Source: Bugulina stolonifera
Taxonomy: Eukaryota > Bryozoa > Gymnolaemata > Cheilostomatida > Bugulidae
DNA length: 64,000 bases
Direction of reading: 5' to 3'
Assembly (NCBI GenBank): GCA_935421135.1
Contig: OW285194.1
Span: forward strand, 7,610,376-7,674,375
The notes under the pieces were generated by a model. The model was not told the origin of the DNA. It worked only from the letters and a program-made list of their open reading frames with translations, and made no database searches. The translations under genes were made by a program, and so were the position numbers. Positions 24,567-36,724 of this stretch are shown in pieces. Every line of letters begins with the position of its first letter. Positions within the stretch are counted from its first letter, which is position 1.

Positions 24567-26131
24567 TCAGATGAAAGGCAGTTTAAGATTCGTAGCCACT
24601 GATAGGCCGAGTATTACAGCACACATGAAGGGGTTAAAGGAAAGGAAAGAGACATCATTGCACAAGTCAGACTCACATTCACAGTACTCATACATTTTAT
24701 CGTTGGAATAAAACAGCTTGTTGCAGGTGTTGTTATTGGTCGGACTTGGCACTGTACACTCCCTAAAACAGAAGTTGCATGTCTAGCTGAACCATTACTA
24801 TACAGAATCTAGATAACTTGTTCATTCTTATTCGTACAACAGCTGGAAATACTGGACACAGAGCAATAGTGTAAGCAAAAGTATATAATTAGTAGAGAGA
24901 CAGAAGAGTATAGAATTAAATGTAAGGTAATGAAACAGCAATATGCGTGATTTTATAAATAGTGTTTTCTACACTGTATATGTAGGTCACTGTGTTTTCT
25001 GCACTGTATATGTAGGTCACTGCGTTTTGTATACTGAGAATGCACTGCTTCCAGGCCTCTTCAGTAACTGCGACACAACACAACCTAACACACTAGTATA
25101 AGCCGTTATGTCACAGTCATGACTCACCGAGTTATCTCTTTCTCTTCCATCACACCTTCACTACTGTTCTGATAGGTGATGTGTTTGTAACAAGCTGTGT
25201 TCGACTCCGCACAATCAACAATGTACTTCTACAAAGAGAAGCCTCTTTATAACGAGAAAACATTCAAATGTTTCCTAAACCATGCAAGGGCACTCTTCAG
25301 TTATTAATCATAATTAGAAGTTGTCCTCTCTGAATGTTCAGAGAGGGCAACTTCTAATTCTTTATCAGGAGATTGTGTTGAGTAAAGACTGTCAATGGAT
25401 TGTGAATTGTGATAATTAATTACCATGAGGTTCTCCATCTGCCAGCAATCCAAGTTGTTGCTGTCATACTTGGCACTGCATATAATACACTTTCTAGCTT
25501 CACAGCCTGCAATGCACACACATGATATACCTGTATTCATATTTACTACACGGGTGTACAGCCAATAACATCAACAAAGTTGGGAAGCCCTGGCTTACTA
25601 GGGTAATGGTACACACTAGAATAACTAGGCTACATGCATGATCAAATAAAACTTTAGCATTCAACTATAACATCTTATACATTCACATCCACTATACAAC
25701 TTTAGCTGCGTAGGATCTCTAGCATATGTAATATACTGTAACAATAGTGTTGAGACACACCACATAAGTAATAAATAATGTATTCAGTTTAATCACATAT
25801 CATGTATATGTAAGTAACTTGCATACTTTTAGTCCACAGTCTATGCTCTCCCAGACACCCATTTCATGTGACAGTCCTAAACAGGTGATCATATAAAACT
25901 AAATGCACAATGTAATGAAAATGATCAAATGTCATCCAGCAATATTTTTGCCTAGTAAACTCTAGCTTGGGTTTTAAGTCTTTAGCACAATTTAAAACAA
26001 ATAAATGGGCAACTTCAAACCAGTAACCTACCAACGAAGGAATATGAGCATTAGATGTTTTAGAACCTACCTCCAAAAACTGACAGCAAAAGCACTGCTG
26101 TTAGGATACAGTAGGTATGCACATCCATCAT
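24567..26131 (-). CDS. Ly6/uPAR-domain GPI-anchored protein (sleepless/quiver-like), four exons
   Basis: Exons in transcript order are 26071..26131, 25424..25506, 25128..25228 and 24567..24762, joining in frame to 146 residues. Exon 1 encodes a signal peptide (MMDVHTYCILTAVLLLSVFG). The mature part has about eleven cysteines, with CEARKCIICSAKYD near its start and CECESDLCND at the end of the domain; a C-terminal Cys cluster finishing in CN is the hallmark of three-finger Ly6/uPAR folds. The last ~25 residues are hydrophobic (FMCAVILGLSVATNLKLPFI) and fit a GPI-attachment signal. Such proteins sit on the outer cell surface and modulate receptors or channels; the partner here is unknown. AATTAC at 25418..25423 implies a GTAATT donor for exon 2, slightly weak. 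Start is the first of two adjacent ATGs. Confidence 0.85.
24963..25022. repeat. 30-bp tandem duplication
   Basis: Two copies starting TGTTTTCT with one mismatch, in the last intron of the Ly6-type gene. Confidence 0.75.
25313..25358. repeat. Hairpin repeat, AAGTTGTCCTCTC family (best copy)
   Basis: ATTAGAAGTTGTCCTCTCTG is inverted as CAGAGAGGGCAACTTCTAAT, about 21-bp arms with one mismatch and a tiny loop. It lies in intron 2 of the Ly6-type gene. Flanking TTAATCAT and ATTCTTTA show no clear duplication. Confidence 0.7.
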
Positions 26132-26575
26132 CTTAGCTGGCTTGTGACTCTCTGCTCCACGGAATTGCTACCCACTCATATCTGATACACCATCTGCAAA
26201 CCTAAGGCATCATGGTGATACCAAAACTATAATAGTATAATACAATGAACACTCCATAGTTATCATTCCACATCCAACTACAGGGCACCCACTGTGCTAA
26301 CAGCTGTGGTAGTAACTTATTGATTAAGGTGACATTTTAGATCTGTATGACATTTATCACAGATAGACCAGAAAGGACCACATGTTCGTCAGCCACAAGA
26401 GTAGAGCCGTTATGTATCTCATACTTGCCTTGCTACCATTATTTATCACAACAGAGAATCTCAATTCATCAGGGAAATTTAGTAGTAACATTGCCCTCCC
26501 AGCCTACTAGTACTGCCAATTAACATGTACCAGTGGGGCAGAGATAACAAGCATACAAGATATGAAGTAACAAGC

Positions 26576-26620
26576 AAGAACAAGCACTCTGTGAAAGAAC
26601 TGGTGGCCCTGAAAAGGGCC
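26576..26620 (-). terminator. H3 3' stem-loop and downstream element
   Basis: On the minus strand, GGCCCTTTTCAGGGCC (26605..26620) followed by ACCA is the canonical replication-dependent histone stem-loop. After it comes CAGAGTGCTTGTTCT, a variant of the downstream element seen in the other three genes. Confidence 0.93.
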
Positions 26621-26639
26621 TTTGGGTATGGAAAAACAA

Positions 26640-27624
<985 letters not shown>

Positions 27625-27651
27625 TTTAACCTTCTACTACTCGACCCCAAA

Positions 27652-27694
27652 GGCCCTTTTCAGGGCCACCAATATTTACTCAAAGGGTTGTTCT
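27652..27694 (+). terminator. H4 3' stem-loop and downstream element
   Basis: GGCCCTTTTCAGGGCC (27652..27667), ACC, a 13-nt spacer, then CAAAGGGTTGTTCT (27681..27694). Confidence 0.93.
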
Positions 27695-28388
27695 CATGGT
27701 GTCAGTCAATAATTAATGCTCGTTTTTATTCATCATATGTGTGTAGTACCTTATGACTACCATAGTTGGCAGCACAAAATAATGCTATGCATCCCAAGTT
27801 TGGTACAACATGGTCCAATTTTGTATTATGGGACACTAGTGTCCCATGTCTTTGTTCTTCATAGTGCTTATTTCCTTGCTGCGTCCTAGCCACAAGTACA
27901 AGTGATTTTCCATTTTGATACAAGCGGTTAGCAGTCCATGCAAATTACAAATGCTATAACCATAGTTATCTCCCCTCTATGGCTATAACAGTGCAAGTCA
28001 TGTAATTGTGTTGCCATGTAAGCAGAACCAGGTAGTAATCCTAGTACTTTCAAAACTGGCTGTTGGTAATTACCCAAATGTACATGAGAGCCCATAACCA
28101 AGCACAGCATAACAAGGCCATTAGTATCAACTCGAGCTTACAGTCTATACAATATGTCCTGCTAAGAAAATATCTAGGATAGACTACATAGCACTAGTAG
28201 CGTAGTTTTTTTCAGGAGGTAGTATGAATCAAGGCTATATACATGTTATGAATTCACTGCAAATCACCCAACTTCAGCCTGCACTGATGCAATGTATTAT
28301 TTGTACAGTACATGTATGCACATGTCATAGGGCATGTACAGAAATAATGTAGCAAGTAACAGTAGCAAGCAAATGTAACCCAAGGACA
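27695..28388. other. Spacer between convergent H4 and H2A genes
   Basis: No supported gene. Contains an 18-bp perfect palindrome, TGGGACACTAGTGTCCCA, at 27829..27846. Frames open here on the minus strand lack any conserved content. Confidence 0.6.
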
Positions 28389-28431
28389 AGAACAACTCTT
28401 TGGTTAGAAGGTGGTGGCCCTGAAAAGGGCC
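28389..28431 (-). terminator. H2A 3' stem-loop and downstream element
   Basis: Stem-loop GGCCCTTTTCAGGGCC on the minus strand (28416..28431), 13-nt spacer, then CAAAGAGTTGTTCT (28389..28402). Confidence 0.93.
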
Positions 28432-28451
28432 TTTGTGGTTGGAGGTTACAT

Positions 28452-28829
28452 TTATGCAGCAGCCTTCTTGGTCTTGCTTGGCAGTAGAACAGCCTGGATG
28501 TTTGGCAGTACACCACCTTGAGCAATGGTGACACCGTTGAGAAGTCTGTTCAACTCTTCATCGTTTCTGATGGCCAGTTGAAGATGTCTTGGGATGATCC
28601 TGGTCTTCTTGTTATCACGAGCAGCATTTCCTGCCAACTCCAGTACCTCAGCAGCAAGGTATTCCATTACTGCAGCCAGGTAAACTGGGGCTCCAGCACC
28701 TACTCTCTCAGCATAGTTTCCTTTCCTCAGCAGACGATGGATTCTACCAACTGGGAACTGAAGTCCAGCTCTGGATGACCTGGTCTTGCTCTTTCCCTTG
28801 GCTTTGCCTCCTTTTCCTCTTCCCGACAT
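28452..28829 (-). CDS. H2A: Histone H2A (canonical)
   Basis: 125 residues. [20 protein letters not shown], then [20 protein letters not shown], and the acidic-patch segment. It ends [11 protein letters not shown] with no SQ-E/D motif, so it is not H2A.X, and it lacks H2A.Z features. It is divergent from H2B; a TATAAAA box lies on the minus strand at 28897..28903. Confidence 0.98.
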   Translation of the reverse strand: MSGRGKGGKAKGKSKTRSSRAGLQFPVGRIHRLLRKGNYAERVGAGAPVYLAAVMEYLAAEVLELAGNAARDNKKTRIIPRHLQLAIRNDEELNRLLNGVTIAQGGVLPNIQAVLLPSKTKKAAA

Positions 28830-29160
28830 GTTCGATTTGCTGTGTATTGCTGATCAACAATTACAACCGTTATGATACTCAAAGAGGGAGGATTGCTTTT
28901 ATAGCATTTGACATGTTTAGTAATTGTCCAATCAAAACCAGGTATTGGAACAAGGAAAGTAGAGTGCGGACGTCTTAGTGCGCAATAACGGCTATTCATT
29001 GAATTCTTCTGGCGCGGAAACGCGCCCATAATTTAAAATGTAAGATGTATATTCTAATTAACCAATAGTATTACCCGAACCACCTCATTTGCATATTCAA
29101 TTGTATATATAGCGTGCCATTCTTGTGTTAACCCATTCTAAAAACAACTACCAGATCATC
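28830..29160. promoter_or_regulatory. Bidirectional H2A/H2B promoter with octamer
   Basis: Toward H2A: TATAAAA, and AAGACGTCCGCA on the minus strand (28965..28976). A plus-strand CCAAT lies near 28928. Toward H2B: CCAAT near 29061, the octamer ATTTGCAT at 29087..29094, and TATATAT at about 29104. The octamer next to an H2B TATA box is the classic arrangement known from sea urchin and vertebrate H2B genes. Confidence 0.8.
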
Positions 29161-29529
29161 ATGCCACCTAAAGTAAGCAGTAAGGGAGCCAAGAAGGCAG
29201 GCAAAGCCAAGGCAGCCAGAACAGGAGACAAGAAAAGAAGGAAGAAGAGGAAAGAAAGCTATGGTATCTACATCTATAAGGTGTTGAAGCAAGTGCACCC
29301 AGACACTGGTGTCTCCAGCAAGGCCATGAGCATCATGAACAGCTTTGTCAATGATGTGTTTGAGAGAATTGCAGCTGAAGCATCCAGACTGGCTCACTAC
29401 AACAAGAGGTCCACCATCACCAGCCGAGAGGTGCAGACTGCTGTCAGACTTATCCTCCCAGGAGAGTTGGCTAAGCATGCCGTATCTGAGGGTACCAAGG
29501 CTGTCACCAAGTACACCAGCTCTAAGTAA
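29161..29529 (+). CDS. H2B: Histone H2B
   Basis: 122 residues from the ATG at 29161 ([17 protein letters not shown]). An upstream in-frame ATG at 29125 would add twelve unconserved residues and is rejected. Basic tail RRKKRKESY, histone fold, and C-terminus AVTKYTSSK with the ubiquitinated lysine position conserved. Confidence 0.98.
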   Translation: MPPKVSSKGAKKAGKAKAARTGDKKRRKKRKESYGIYIYKVLKQVHPDTGVSSKAMSIMNSFVNDVFERIAAEASRLAHYNKRSTITSREVQTAVRLILPGELAKHAVSEGTKAVTKYTSSK

Positions 29530-29549
29530 ATTTTAGTGTCAACCCCAAA

Positions 29550-29592
29550 GGCCCTTTTCAGGGCCACCAATGTCTTTTCAAAGAGTTGTTCT
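29550..29592 (+). terminator. H2B 3' stem-loop and downstream element
   Basis: GGCCCTTTTCAGGGCC (29550..29565), ACC, 13-nt spacer, then CAAAGAGTTGTTCT (29579..29592). Confidence 0.93.
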
Positions 29593-31022
29593 TCTTGTAT
29601 GCATAAAATAATCCACTATCCACTGCATATTTATGTAACTATTCCATTACCTTTAGTAAAATTTTGACTGGAAACTATGGTCATGGCAGTGGAAAAAACT
29701 TCTGATGATAACTGTATTATTATACCTGATTACTGTGTGTTCTGTACGCAGCAATCGTGTGTATAGTTCTCAATAACCTTTGCCCCATCTGCCTATGGCC
29801 AAACTCTAAAACAATGTCCCTATGCCATCTATGCTGTGCATTGTTTGTCTACTCGTCTACAGTACGCACCAATCAGTAAGTACAAAACTAATCTGCACTT
29901 GCTACTAGTTTGTAATACCACTAGACTAGCAGGCTTCATTTCTAGACTAATGATATATTGACGACAGTAATACGAAGTTGTTTTCTCAGTGATTACAAGT
30001 GGAAGGAGAGAGGACAACTTCATATTACTCCCTGTGATCGTTTTGAGGTTATATGCATGTGTATAATTATAGTGTACATTGAGCTATGGAATTTTCCAGC
30101 AGTCAAGTCTGTCTCAAATACTGATTAAACTCTATTTTTAGAGAGTTGAAGAATGTTAGACAAGTAGCTCACAGTATGGTTGCCACAGAGCCTGTGCTTT
30201 GAGCACAGTACATAACAGTAATAATTACATGTATGCACACTATGGGCTTTATCCCTGACAGAATACAAGCCAGAGTATATAATATACACTACATGTATGA
30301 TATAAATAAACAGAATAATAATTACATGTATAATACTGTAGTACAATTGTTGTTGCTGAACGCAAGACAGCAAATGAAATGACTGTTACAATATTATAGT
30401 ATAATATTAAACACCAACAGTTAGTAGTAATAATAGAGCAATATGAAATACTGTTGTACATAAATGTCTGTTTATACAGAAGCAATGAACATAATATATG
30501 CAATATAAAAAGATGAGTAATACAACACAATGTACACAGACTAAAGTTTTGAGATCCTGACCTACATACACTTATAAGTGACCTACACAATATACGTTAT
30601 GTAATATGTATGTACAGTATGTATTAGCTACTATCCTGATCACAATTGAAAATCATAAAGAACAATGCAAATTACTTGCTGTTGTCATTTGCAATCAACT
30701 TACATAGCATAAATAAAAATGATAAAACTATTGCACCACCACTACAATACTTTGGTGTAACAAACATTCACGTGGGAAGACAACTACTAACCATAAATTT
30801 AACTTTATATGCTTGATTTATAAAGGCTATACCTAGCTAAGAGCCATCATGTATATTCTGTAGGTTCAAACAAAAAAATTTGAGAGAAGTTGACACAGAC
30901 CTGTAGAGCATAAACTAAATTCTGTTTGGAGATTTAAATTGGTCCCATGATCATAGTAGAGTACTTTCAGATGATAAAATCGTAGGTGGTCCCATTAATG
31001 TTTGAGTAAATATAGACTAAAG
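29593..31022. other. Gene-free interval, H2B to GPCR
   Basis: Nothing coding is supported. It contains one hairpin repeat (29967..30028) and the GPCR 3' UTR side. AT-rich. Confidence 0.6.
29967..30028. repeat. Hairpin repeat, AAGTTGTCCTCTC family
   Basis: GTAATACGAAGTTGT on the left and ACAACTTCATATTAC on the right, with GAGAGGACAACTTC matching the family core. Confidence 0.6.
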
Positions 31023-32132
31023 TTAGAAATTAGAATTTACTTTGTTATACTGGCAGGTCAACAGTCTATGGTATGTTCTCCGGAACACGCGGTTCATTCC
31101 AGCATATATGAACACGTTCAGGCAGGAATTGGATACTGCCACAGCGAAGAATATGTGGTAAACTGCTGCGGGAACCTGACTGTGGAAATCTACAGTATAG
31201 ACAGTTACTACTGGCAACCAGCAACAGAGGAAAACAAGGAATACAGTGCAGAGGTTCGTGACGACACGACGAGAAGCTCGGTTTCGTTTCGCTGTGTGGA
31301 TGTGCACGGCAGAAGTGGAGTTGTTGTTACTTGGGCCAGAACTAGATAGCTCATACTCTTCGACCTTTGAACTATCCTGAGTTGTTACGTAATCTACTCC
31401 AGTAGAACTGGTCTTTGATTGGTTGCTTGAAGAGCTAGGTTTTTTCGCCGACATTTTGAGTCTGTTTTGTGTTTGACGAAAGTAGATGATAATGCTTATG
31501 TAACAAAATAAGGTGATAACCACGCAGGGCCCGACGCATACGCCGTGTAGAATAGATTGCACATAAAAGTATGTCATTTGGTCATGTGATACGAATATAC
31601 ACGTCCCCATCATTGCGTTATAACCAAACTTTCCAAATCCAAGCAACGCTGGCAACACAAGGATGGCTGGAATCAGCCACAGTATAGCTACACTGATGAT
31701 AACTTTTCTTCTTGTATAGAGCCGAGTATAAAGCTCACTTCCTTTGACCAATAAGATGTAGCGATTAACAGCGATTGCTGTAAGTCCAAACATAGTCTTG
31801 ACTAGTAGGCCAATGTTCAATGCGCCGATGAATGCACACACTTCATTTGGTACAGTCCTATGATCAACGGTAAGCAGATACGCAGAGAAAGGTGCTATGA
31901 TTAAGCACACAATCAAATCTGCTATAGCTAAGTTGCCGATGTATACATTCGGTATAGATTTGAGTTTTTTGTTGATGAGTATTGAAATTATAGTCAGAAT
32001 GTTACCAAAGACTCCGATGACGGATATGATACAGAATAGTGCCATCGTTATCGTAGCCGCTGTCATGTTTACAGCTGTTTGAGGCACGACGTCGTGCTCA
32101 GAGTGATATCTTGAAAACGTTGTGTTGGTCAT
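31023..32132 (-). CDS. Class A (rhodopsin-family) GPCR, orphan, single coding exon
   Basis: 369 residues with seven hydrophobic helices. Landmarks in order: two N-glycosylation sites (NTT, NMT) in the N-terminus; GNILTIISIL (TM1 Asn); LAIADL (TM2 Asp); C in NEVCAF and C in MGTCIF for the TM3-ECL2 disulfide; NRY in place of DRY after TM3; TM4 Trp in ILWLIP; TM5 GPCVV; TM6 CCWLPVV; TM7 NVFIY in place of NPxxY; helix 8 RVFRRTYHRLL followed by Cys. No retinal-binding lysine in TM7, so not an opsin. NRY and non-proline TM7 variants occur in melatonin-receptor-like groups, but the ligand is unknown. The third intracellular loop is Ser/Thr-rich. TTTCTATTTTAG ends 9 nt before the ATG, probably a 5' UTR intron acceptor. 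Confidence 0.93.
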   Translation of the reverse strand: MTNTTFSRYHSEHDVVPQTAVNMTAATITMALFCIISVIGVFGNILTIISILINKKLKSIPNVYIGNLAIADLIVCLIIAPFSAYLLTVDHRTVPNEVCAFIGALNIGLLVKTMFGLTAIAVNRYILLVKGSELYTRLYTRRKVIISVAILWLIPAILVLPALLGFGKFGYNAMMGTCIFVSHDQMTYFYVQSILHGVCVGPCVVITLFCYISIIIYFRQTQNRLKMSAKKPSSSSNQSKTSSTGVDYVTTQDSSKVEEYELSSSGPSNNNSTSAVHIHTAKRNRASRRVVTNLCTVFLVFLCCWLPVVTVYTVDFHSQVPAAVYHIFFAVAVSNSCLNVFIYAGMNRVFRRTYHRLLTCQYNKVNSNF

Positions 32133-34639
32133 GTCCGCAAACTAAAATAGAAACATGAAGTAATTTTTACACAGAAGTGGTGAAAGATGTATGTCTCAAT
32201 GACATGTACAATGTAACTACAACTGAACAAAAGTTCAATAATATGGGACTACCTGTTTACTGTCTATACAGTCTACATAACGCTAAAACTGGTGTGAAGT
32301 GTTACTATAATATAAAGACTTGTTGATTGACAGAAATCGTGAATTGTGTACATAGGTTATGTCAGTTATAAACAGAGGGCTGTATTGTGCATGTACACCA
32401 ATGATATGCATAAACTACCGCTTGCCGTTGGAGTTATCCTCTTTATTCAGTGGAATTTGGAGTTTTGCAGTTGTCCTGGTATTCTACTATCTAATTATAA
32501 ATATAGATTGCCAACAGATTTTTATCTCTTTAGTTGTTACATAACTATCTTGGGCAAGAGGGAAAGTAACACAAAGATACATGTGGGTACTAAAAGTAGG
32601 CAGTTTTCTAGAAAATGACCTATAACAATTCACTGGCCTGGTATTCAGTAGTGTGATATTATAGATTGTTTATACCTAGAGATGTAGAAATGTGTAGATG
32701 TAGGTAAATTATAAACTTGCCCTCTCCCCACCCTTCCACCAAGTTGATATGCATTATAACTGATCAACCTACTATAAGATGCTCATTGCCAGGCTGCTTG
32801 ATGTCTCTAGATTAAATCTTCACATGTCAATAAGCTATAAGATCAGTGTTATGATTCTCCATCCATATAGTAGATACACATTGTAGCTAGCTTTGGTTCA
32901 ATGGCCATGTTAGGTCACCGCATCAAACATGTTTACCAGCATGGAGTACACACAGTCATGCCGTTAGGACAAAGAGAAGATATACAGCATTGAGGTTCAT
33001 ATAATAAAACCAGTGGAAGAGGATAGTATCAGCAGCGTGGGTTTTATAAAATAAATTCGTTCTGGGTGGAAATGATGTCTTGACTGTAAGCCAGTTAGAC
33101 AGAGGACCAATTGGTCTACAGATAGTGTTTCGCTAGGGGTGGTTCACTTATCACCACCCACACTTGTTAGGTCTAGCTCTATAGGATATGGACCATCTAT
33201 GACTAGTCTGAATAGCTACGTTCTTCTTGAAATTTCAGTGGACTTCTGTAGTCATCCAGAGACCAACAGTCGAGCGCTAATGACTTGGTAATTTTACTTG
33301 GATTCAAATACCCACATCACTTAACTGAGATCTAGAGTGACTTTTTGGAGTAGGTCACAGCTAAATAATCTGTAGTATAATGTAGTGTATGGCCCTACAT
33401 GACCAAATAACTACATGTAGTAGGCCTAAAATCTTGAAGAGATCTATAGAGCTGAAAGGCCCAACTACATGTACATTGGATATTAATTAAAATACTGATC
33501 TCATTACACTAACACTAGAGTTCTACTAATTATTATCAGTCCTAATGTTTTAACTCAACTATGTAGCTGTTTTATGACTAAATAGCCCAAGTGTGTCATT
33601 AATAATATATTTTTGTGGTTGTTGGTTTATAACAACAGCATATTTTACATGTATCATAGTCAAACAGACATTTATAGCCAGATTTACTAATTAGTAGATT
33701 AATTGCTTAGTAGCAGCTTTTCTAGTCAGCAGCATTTGCAACTTCTAATTAATACTAAAATAACAAATCCATGGCAGCAGTTGCAGGCAGCTATGAGTCA
33801 GCCTGCTACTGGTGCAGCAGTTGAAGATGGAATTCAGTTTTTGATGATGGAATTCAGTTTTTCTAAGCGGTGGATAAAATCTTGATTTTCTGAAAAAATA
33901 TTTAGGAGTTGTTTTCCCAAGGAGTCCCCATTCAACTGTTGGTACACAGCTCCAAGTCTTTAGCAGTTAATTTCTTTGCAGACTTATATAATAGCACTTC
34001 ACAAGTCCATGTATCGAATTCTGACCCTAGTTTGGAATTTTAGTAAGAAATCTGTAATTGATACAAATATGTATAATACCAGCATAAGATGCTCAATGTG
34101 ACCAGTGTAATCCATTAGTTGGATGAATCATGATTGAAATCCATCATTATGTAAAGTAGGGGCAGTTAAATATGATTATAATATAAAAACAAGAACATAA
34201 TATGGTTCTACCAAGTCATTAGAATTAATGCATATTGCAGACAAAGTTCAAGTACATGTACATTTTAAACAGGGAGTTGGGTTTGTTAAACGTTTGCTCT
34301 ATTTGTGACTTGTGTAATAGCTAAAAGAATATTTGGACTTTCTCTATAGCTCCATGCAGTTCAGTCAGCAAGTTACAGAATTGAAAACTGGAAGATTAAT
34401 GATGTTTTATTGTGGACTGGCAGACAAAGAGGTGCAGTGGTCTTATCAGAGATAAATACATGTTCACTGTGAGGATTAGCAAGTGTAGGAGCAATCAGTG
34501 ACTGATAGATATCAGTAAAAGGTGGAAGAAATAAAACTAGCCCTTAGTTTGATTCAAATCAGCTAATGGTAGTTTGATATCATCCCACATCTACATTGTG
34601 ATACTATTAGATGATACTAAAGGTGCGCTCTGTTATAGG
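32133..34639. other. Gene-poor interval upstream of the GPCR
   Basis: GPCR promoter and 5' UTR side. No supported exon or clear repeat; AT-rich, with scattered ACATGTACAT motifs. Confidence 0.5.
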
Positions 34640-35006
34640 TTATGTACCCAAGCAGTGAGTATCCTGGTACCAAGTGGCTGCCGATAAGGTTGGTTCAAGT
34701 TGATCAAGAGCAGACATGATGGTGGCTGATAGGCTGTGATGAACATCAATCTTACTACATTTACTTTCCAGTTGAGAAATACTCGATCTGAGAAGACCTG
34801 TATTTTCCTTAGATCTTGTGTTAGAAAGAGGATAACATGAAAGAACACTAGCAACAACAAATTTTAAGGTACACAGGTCTTTATCTGTTAGGTGCAATTT
34901 TGCACAATTTGAAGTAGGCTTAGATCTTTGTTTCTTGGTTGAGGCAATTGGTTTGAGGACGACACCATATGTAATAGAGAAGACAACCTCTCCACCTGGA
35001 ATTTCA
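34640..35006 (-). CDS. Candidate terminal coding exon, unrecognised
   Basis: On the minus strand an open stretch of 122 codons runs from a good acceptor (CCGTTCTTCAG at 35007 onward) to TAA at 34640. It reads EIPGGEVVFSITYGVVLKPI, then LHLTDKDLCTLKFVVASVLS, and ends YQDTHCLGT. An AATAAA lies downstream near 34407 on the same strand. Composition looks protein-like. I do not recognise the family and cannot find the preceding exon with confidence; it could be a decayed gene. Confidence 0.35.
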
Positions 35007-36672
35007 CTGAAGAACGGTGACTATGACCAGAAAACCTGAAGTTGCGCCTGCTCCGCATTTATTAGAGTTCCAATGCAATGACCTTTCTGTGCTTAATCTT
35101 ACATTATGCATTTACATAAACTACTAATGTCCATTTTGTGGAAGTATGACAAGATGGAAATCACATTGGAAAGGTGACACATGAATCTGGGACTTTTTAC
35201 ACACCTGTGGTGACAAAGGAAGGTGGACGTATTACATGTACGTCTTATATTGAAACACCAGAAGTCATTACTTTAGTAAAACATGACCTACATTCATAAA
35301 ACACTTCCCCTAATTGTAGTCACAATGTTTCGAAGTGGTTTAACATAAACTGAGGACCAATAGCAATCAGCTGAATTTGTTGAGCTGTACACTGTCTCAC
35401 ACTTACTGCTTTTGGTGGAAAAGTCGTGAATTTAAACTGCATTAAATTAATATTTTAAATTTTTATAGTGACCAGAGTTCTTTGTCAGCCCCTCTCCCTC
35501 ATGTAAGCTCATACCATTCGCTCCCCTCCCCCCCCCCCCTCTTGGTTTCTGATAGAGAGCAGGAGCTATGGCTACAGAGACCAGTGACCAGCATTGGAAA
35601 CTTGACTAGTTTTAGACCATAGATTTAGTCTAGTCTAGTGTCTATCCTGTACTAGTGTATGTATAGGCTATTAAGGGCAATTGACCAACTAGGAGTACAG
35701 TGCCAAACAGTTTTTTTACCAAACCTTACAAAAATGGTCACATGTCACTTCCATGAAACGTGGATGAACAATGAAATCCACATAATATGGTATTATCTCA
35801 TGTGTAACTTCATTGGTGTAGTAGGTGTTCAATACCAGGTTTTGCTTATGAACCATAACAAAGAAGATCAGTAAACTTATTGCATTTTTCATTTGCAGGT
35901 GTTACAGCTATGCAAACAAACTCAAGAGTGCAGTACTTAAATATTATGATTGATTATCCTGGTGTATCAAAATGACAAAACAAAATAAATATTTTTGTCT
36001 GTAAGATTTTAATTCTGGTTAATACATTAATTTCATGGATCACAAAAGTAGTAAACAAAGATTTTTCAGACCTGCTTGAATGACACCAACTGTTACCAAC
36101 ATTGGTGTTTGTGAAAAACAATGCTTGAGCCAGATTTTCTCAGGAATGATCTTGAATATTGGCTTTTTGCCATAAAAATTCATTACCTATTTCAGTCTAA
36201 AGTGGGGGCATTACATTTAATACTCCAAGCAGCCCAGGTTAATGGGAGAGTAAACAGAATAATAAGAAAATTTGATTGCAGTGGCCATTTTTTGTGGATA
36301 AAGTTTTATAATCCAGTAATTAATGCTCGTTATGTGATGATTCCAATTTAATCCGCTACCAGTTGTTCGTCACATACACAGATTCTGCAAGGTTTCTTAT
36401 ACTTTAAATTCACAAAGCTTTAGTTTATGTATTAGGTACTTTAGCAGAGTATTATTTAATCAGTTTGCAATCTTGTCTTATCAATTAACAAAGAGTAGAT
36501 TAGAGTTTTCTGGTTATACCCCCTCAGATCTGTATAAATATTTTAAACCAGCACCTACATGGGCCTACTGAGTCAAAAAAGTTTAATAAATATTTGGGAA
36601 TATACACTGTGGATTTTACTATTGGTAGAAATTTCGTACTTGAAGTCTATCGAAATATTGGTTGAGGTTTGG
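35007..36672. other. Unassigned interval
   Basis: A plus-strand stretch at about 35149..35300 reads DGNHIGKVTHESGTFYTPVV and may be coding debris. A poly-C run lies near 35528..35539. No supported gene. Confidence 0.4.
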
Positions 36673-36724
36673 GTTGTGCTACATTACGGTGCTGGGGTAC
36701 CCCAGCCCCGTAATGTAGCACAAC
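36673..36724. repeat. Near-perfect 52-bp palindrome
   Basis: Arms GTTGTGCTACATTACGG... meet at GGGGTACCCC with no loop. One mismatch in 26 bp. Confidence 0.85.

Noticed and set aside
29125..29160. Upstream ATG extension of H2B
   Set aside because: Adds twelve residues not found in any H2B; the ATG at 29161 starts the conserved tail.
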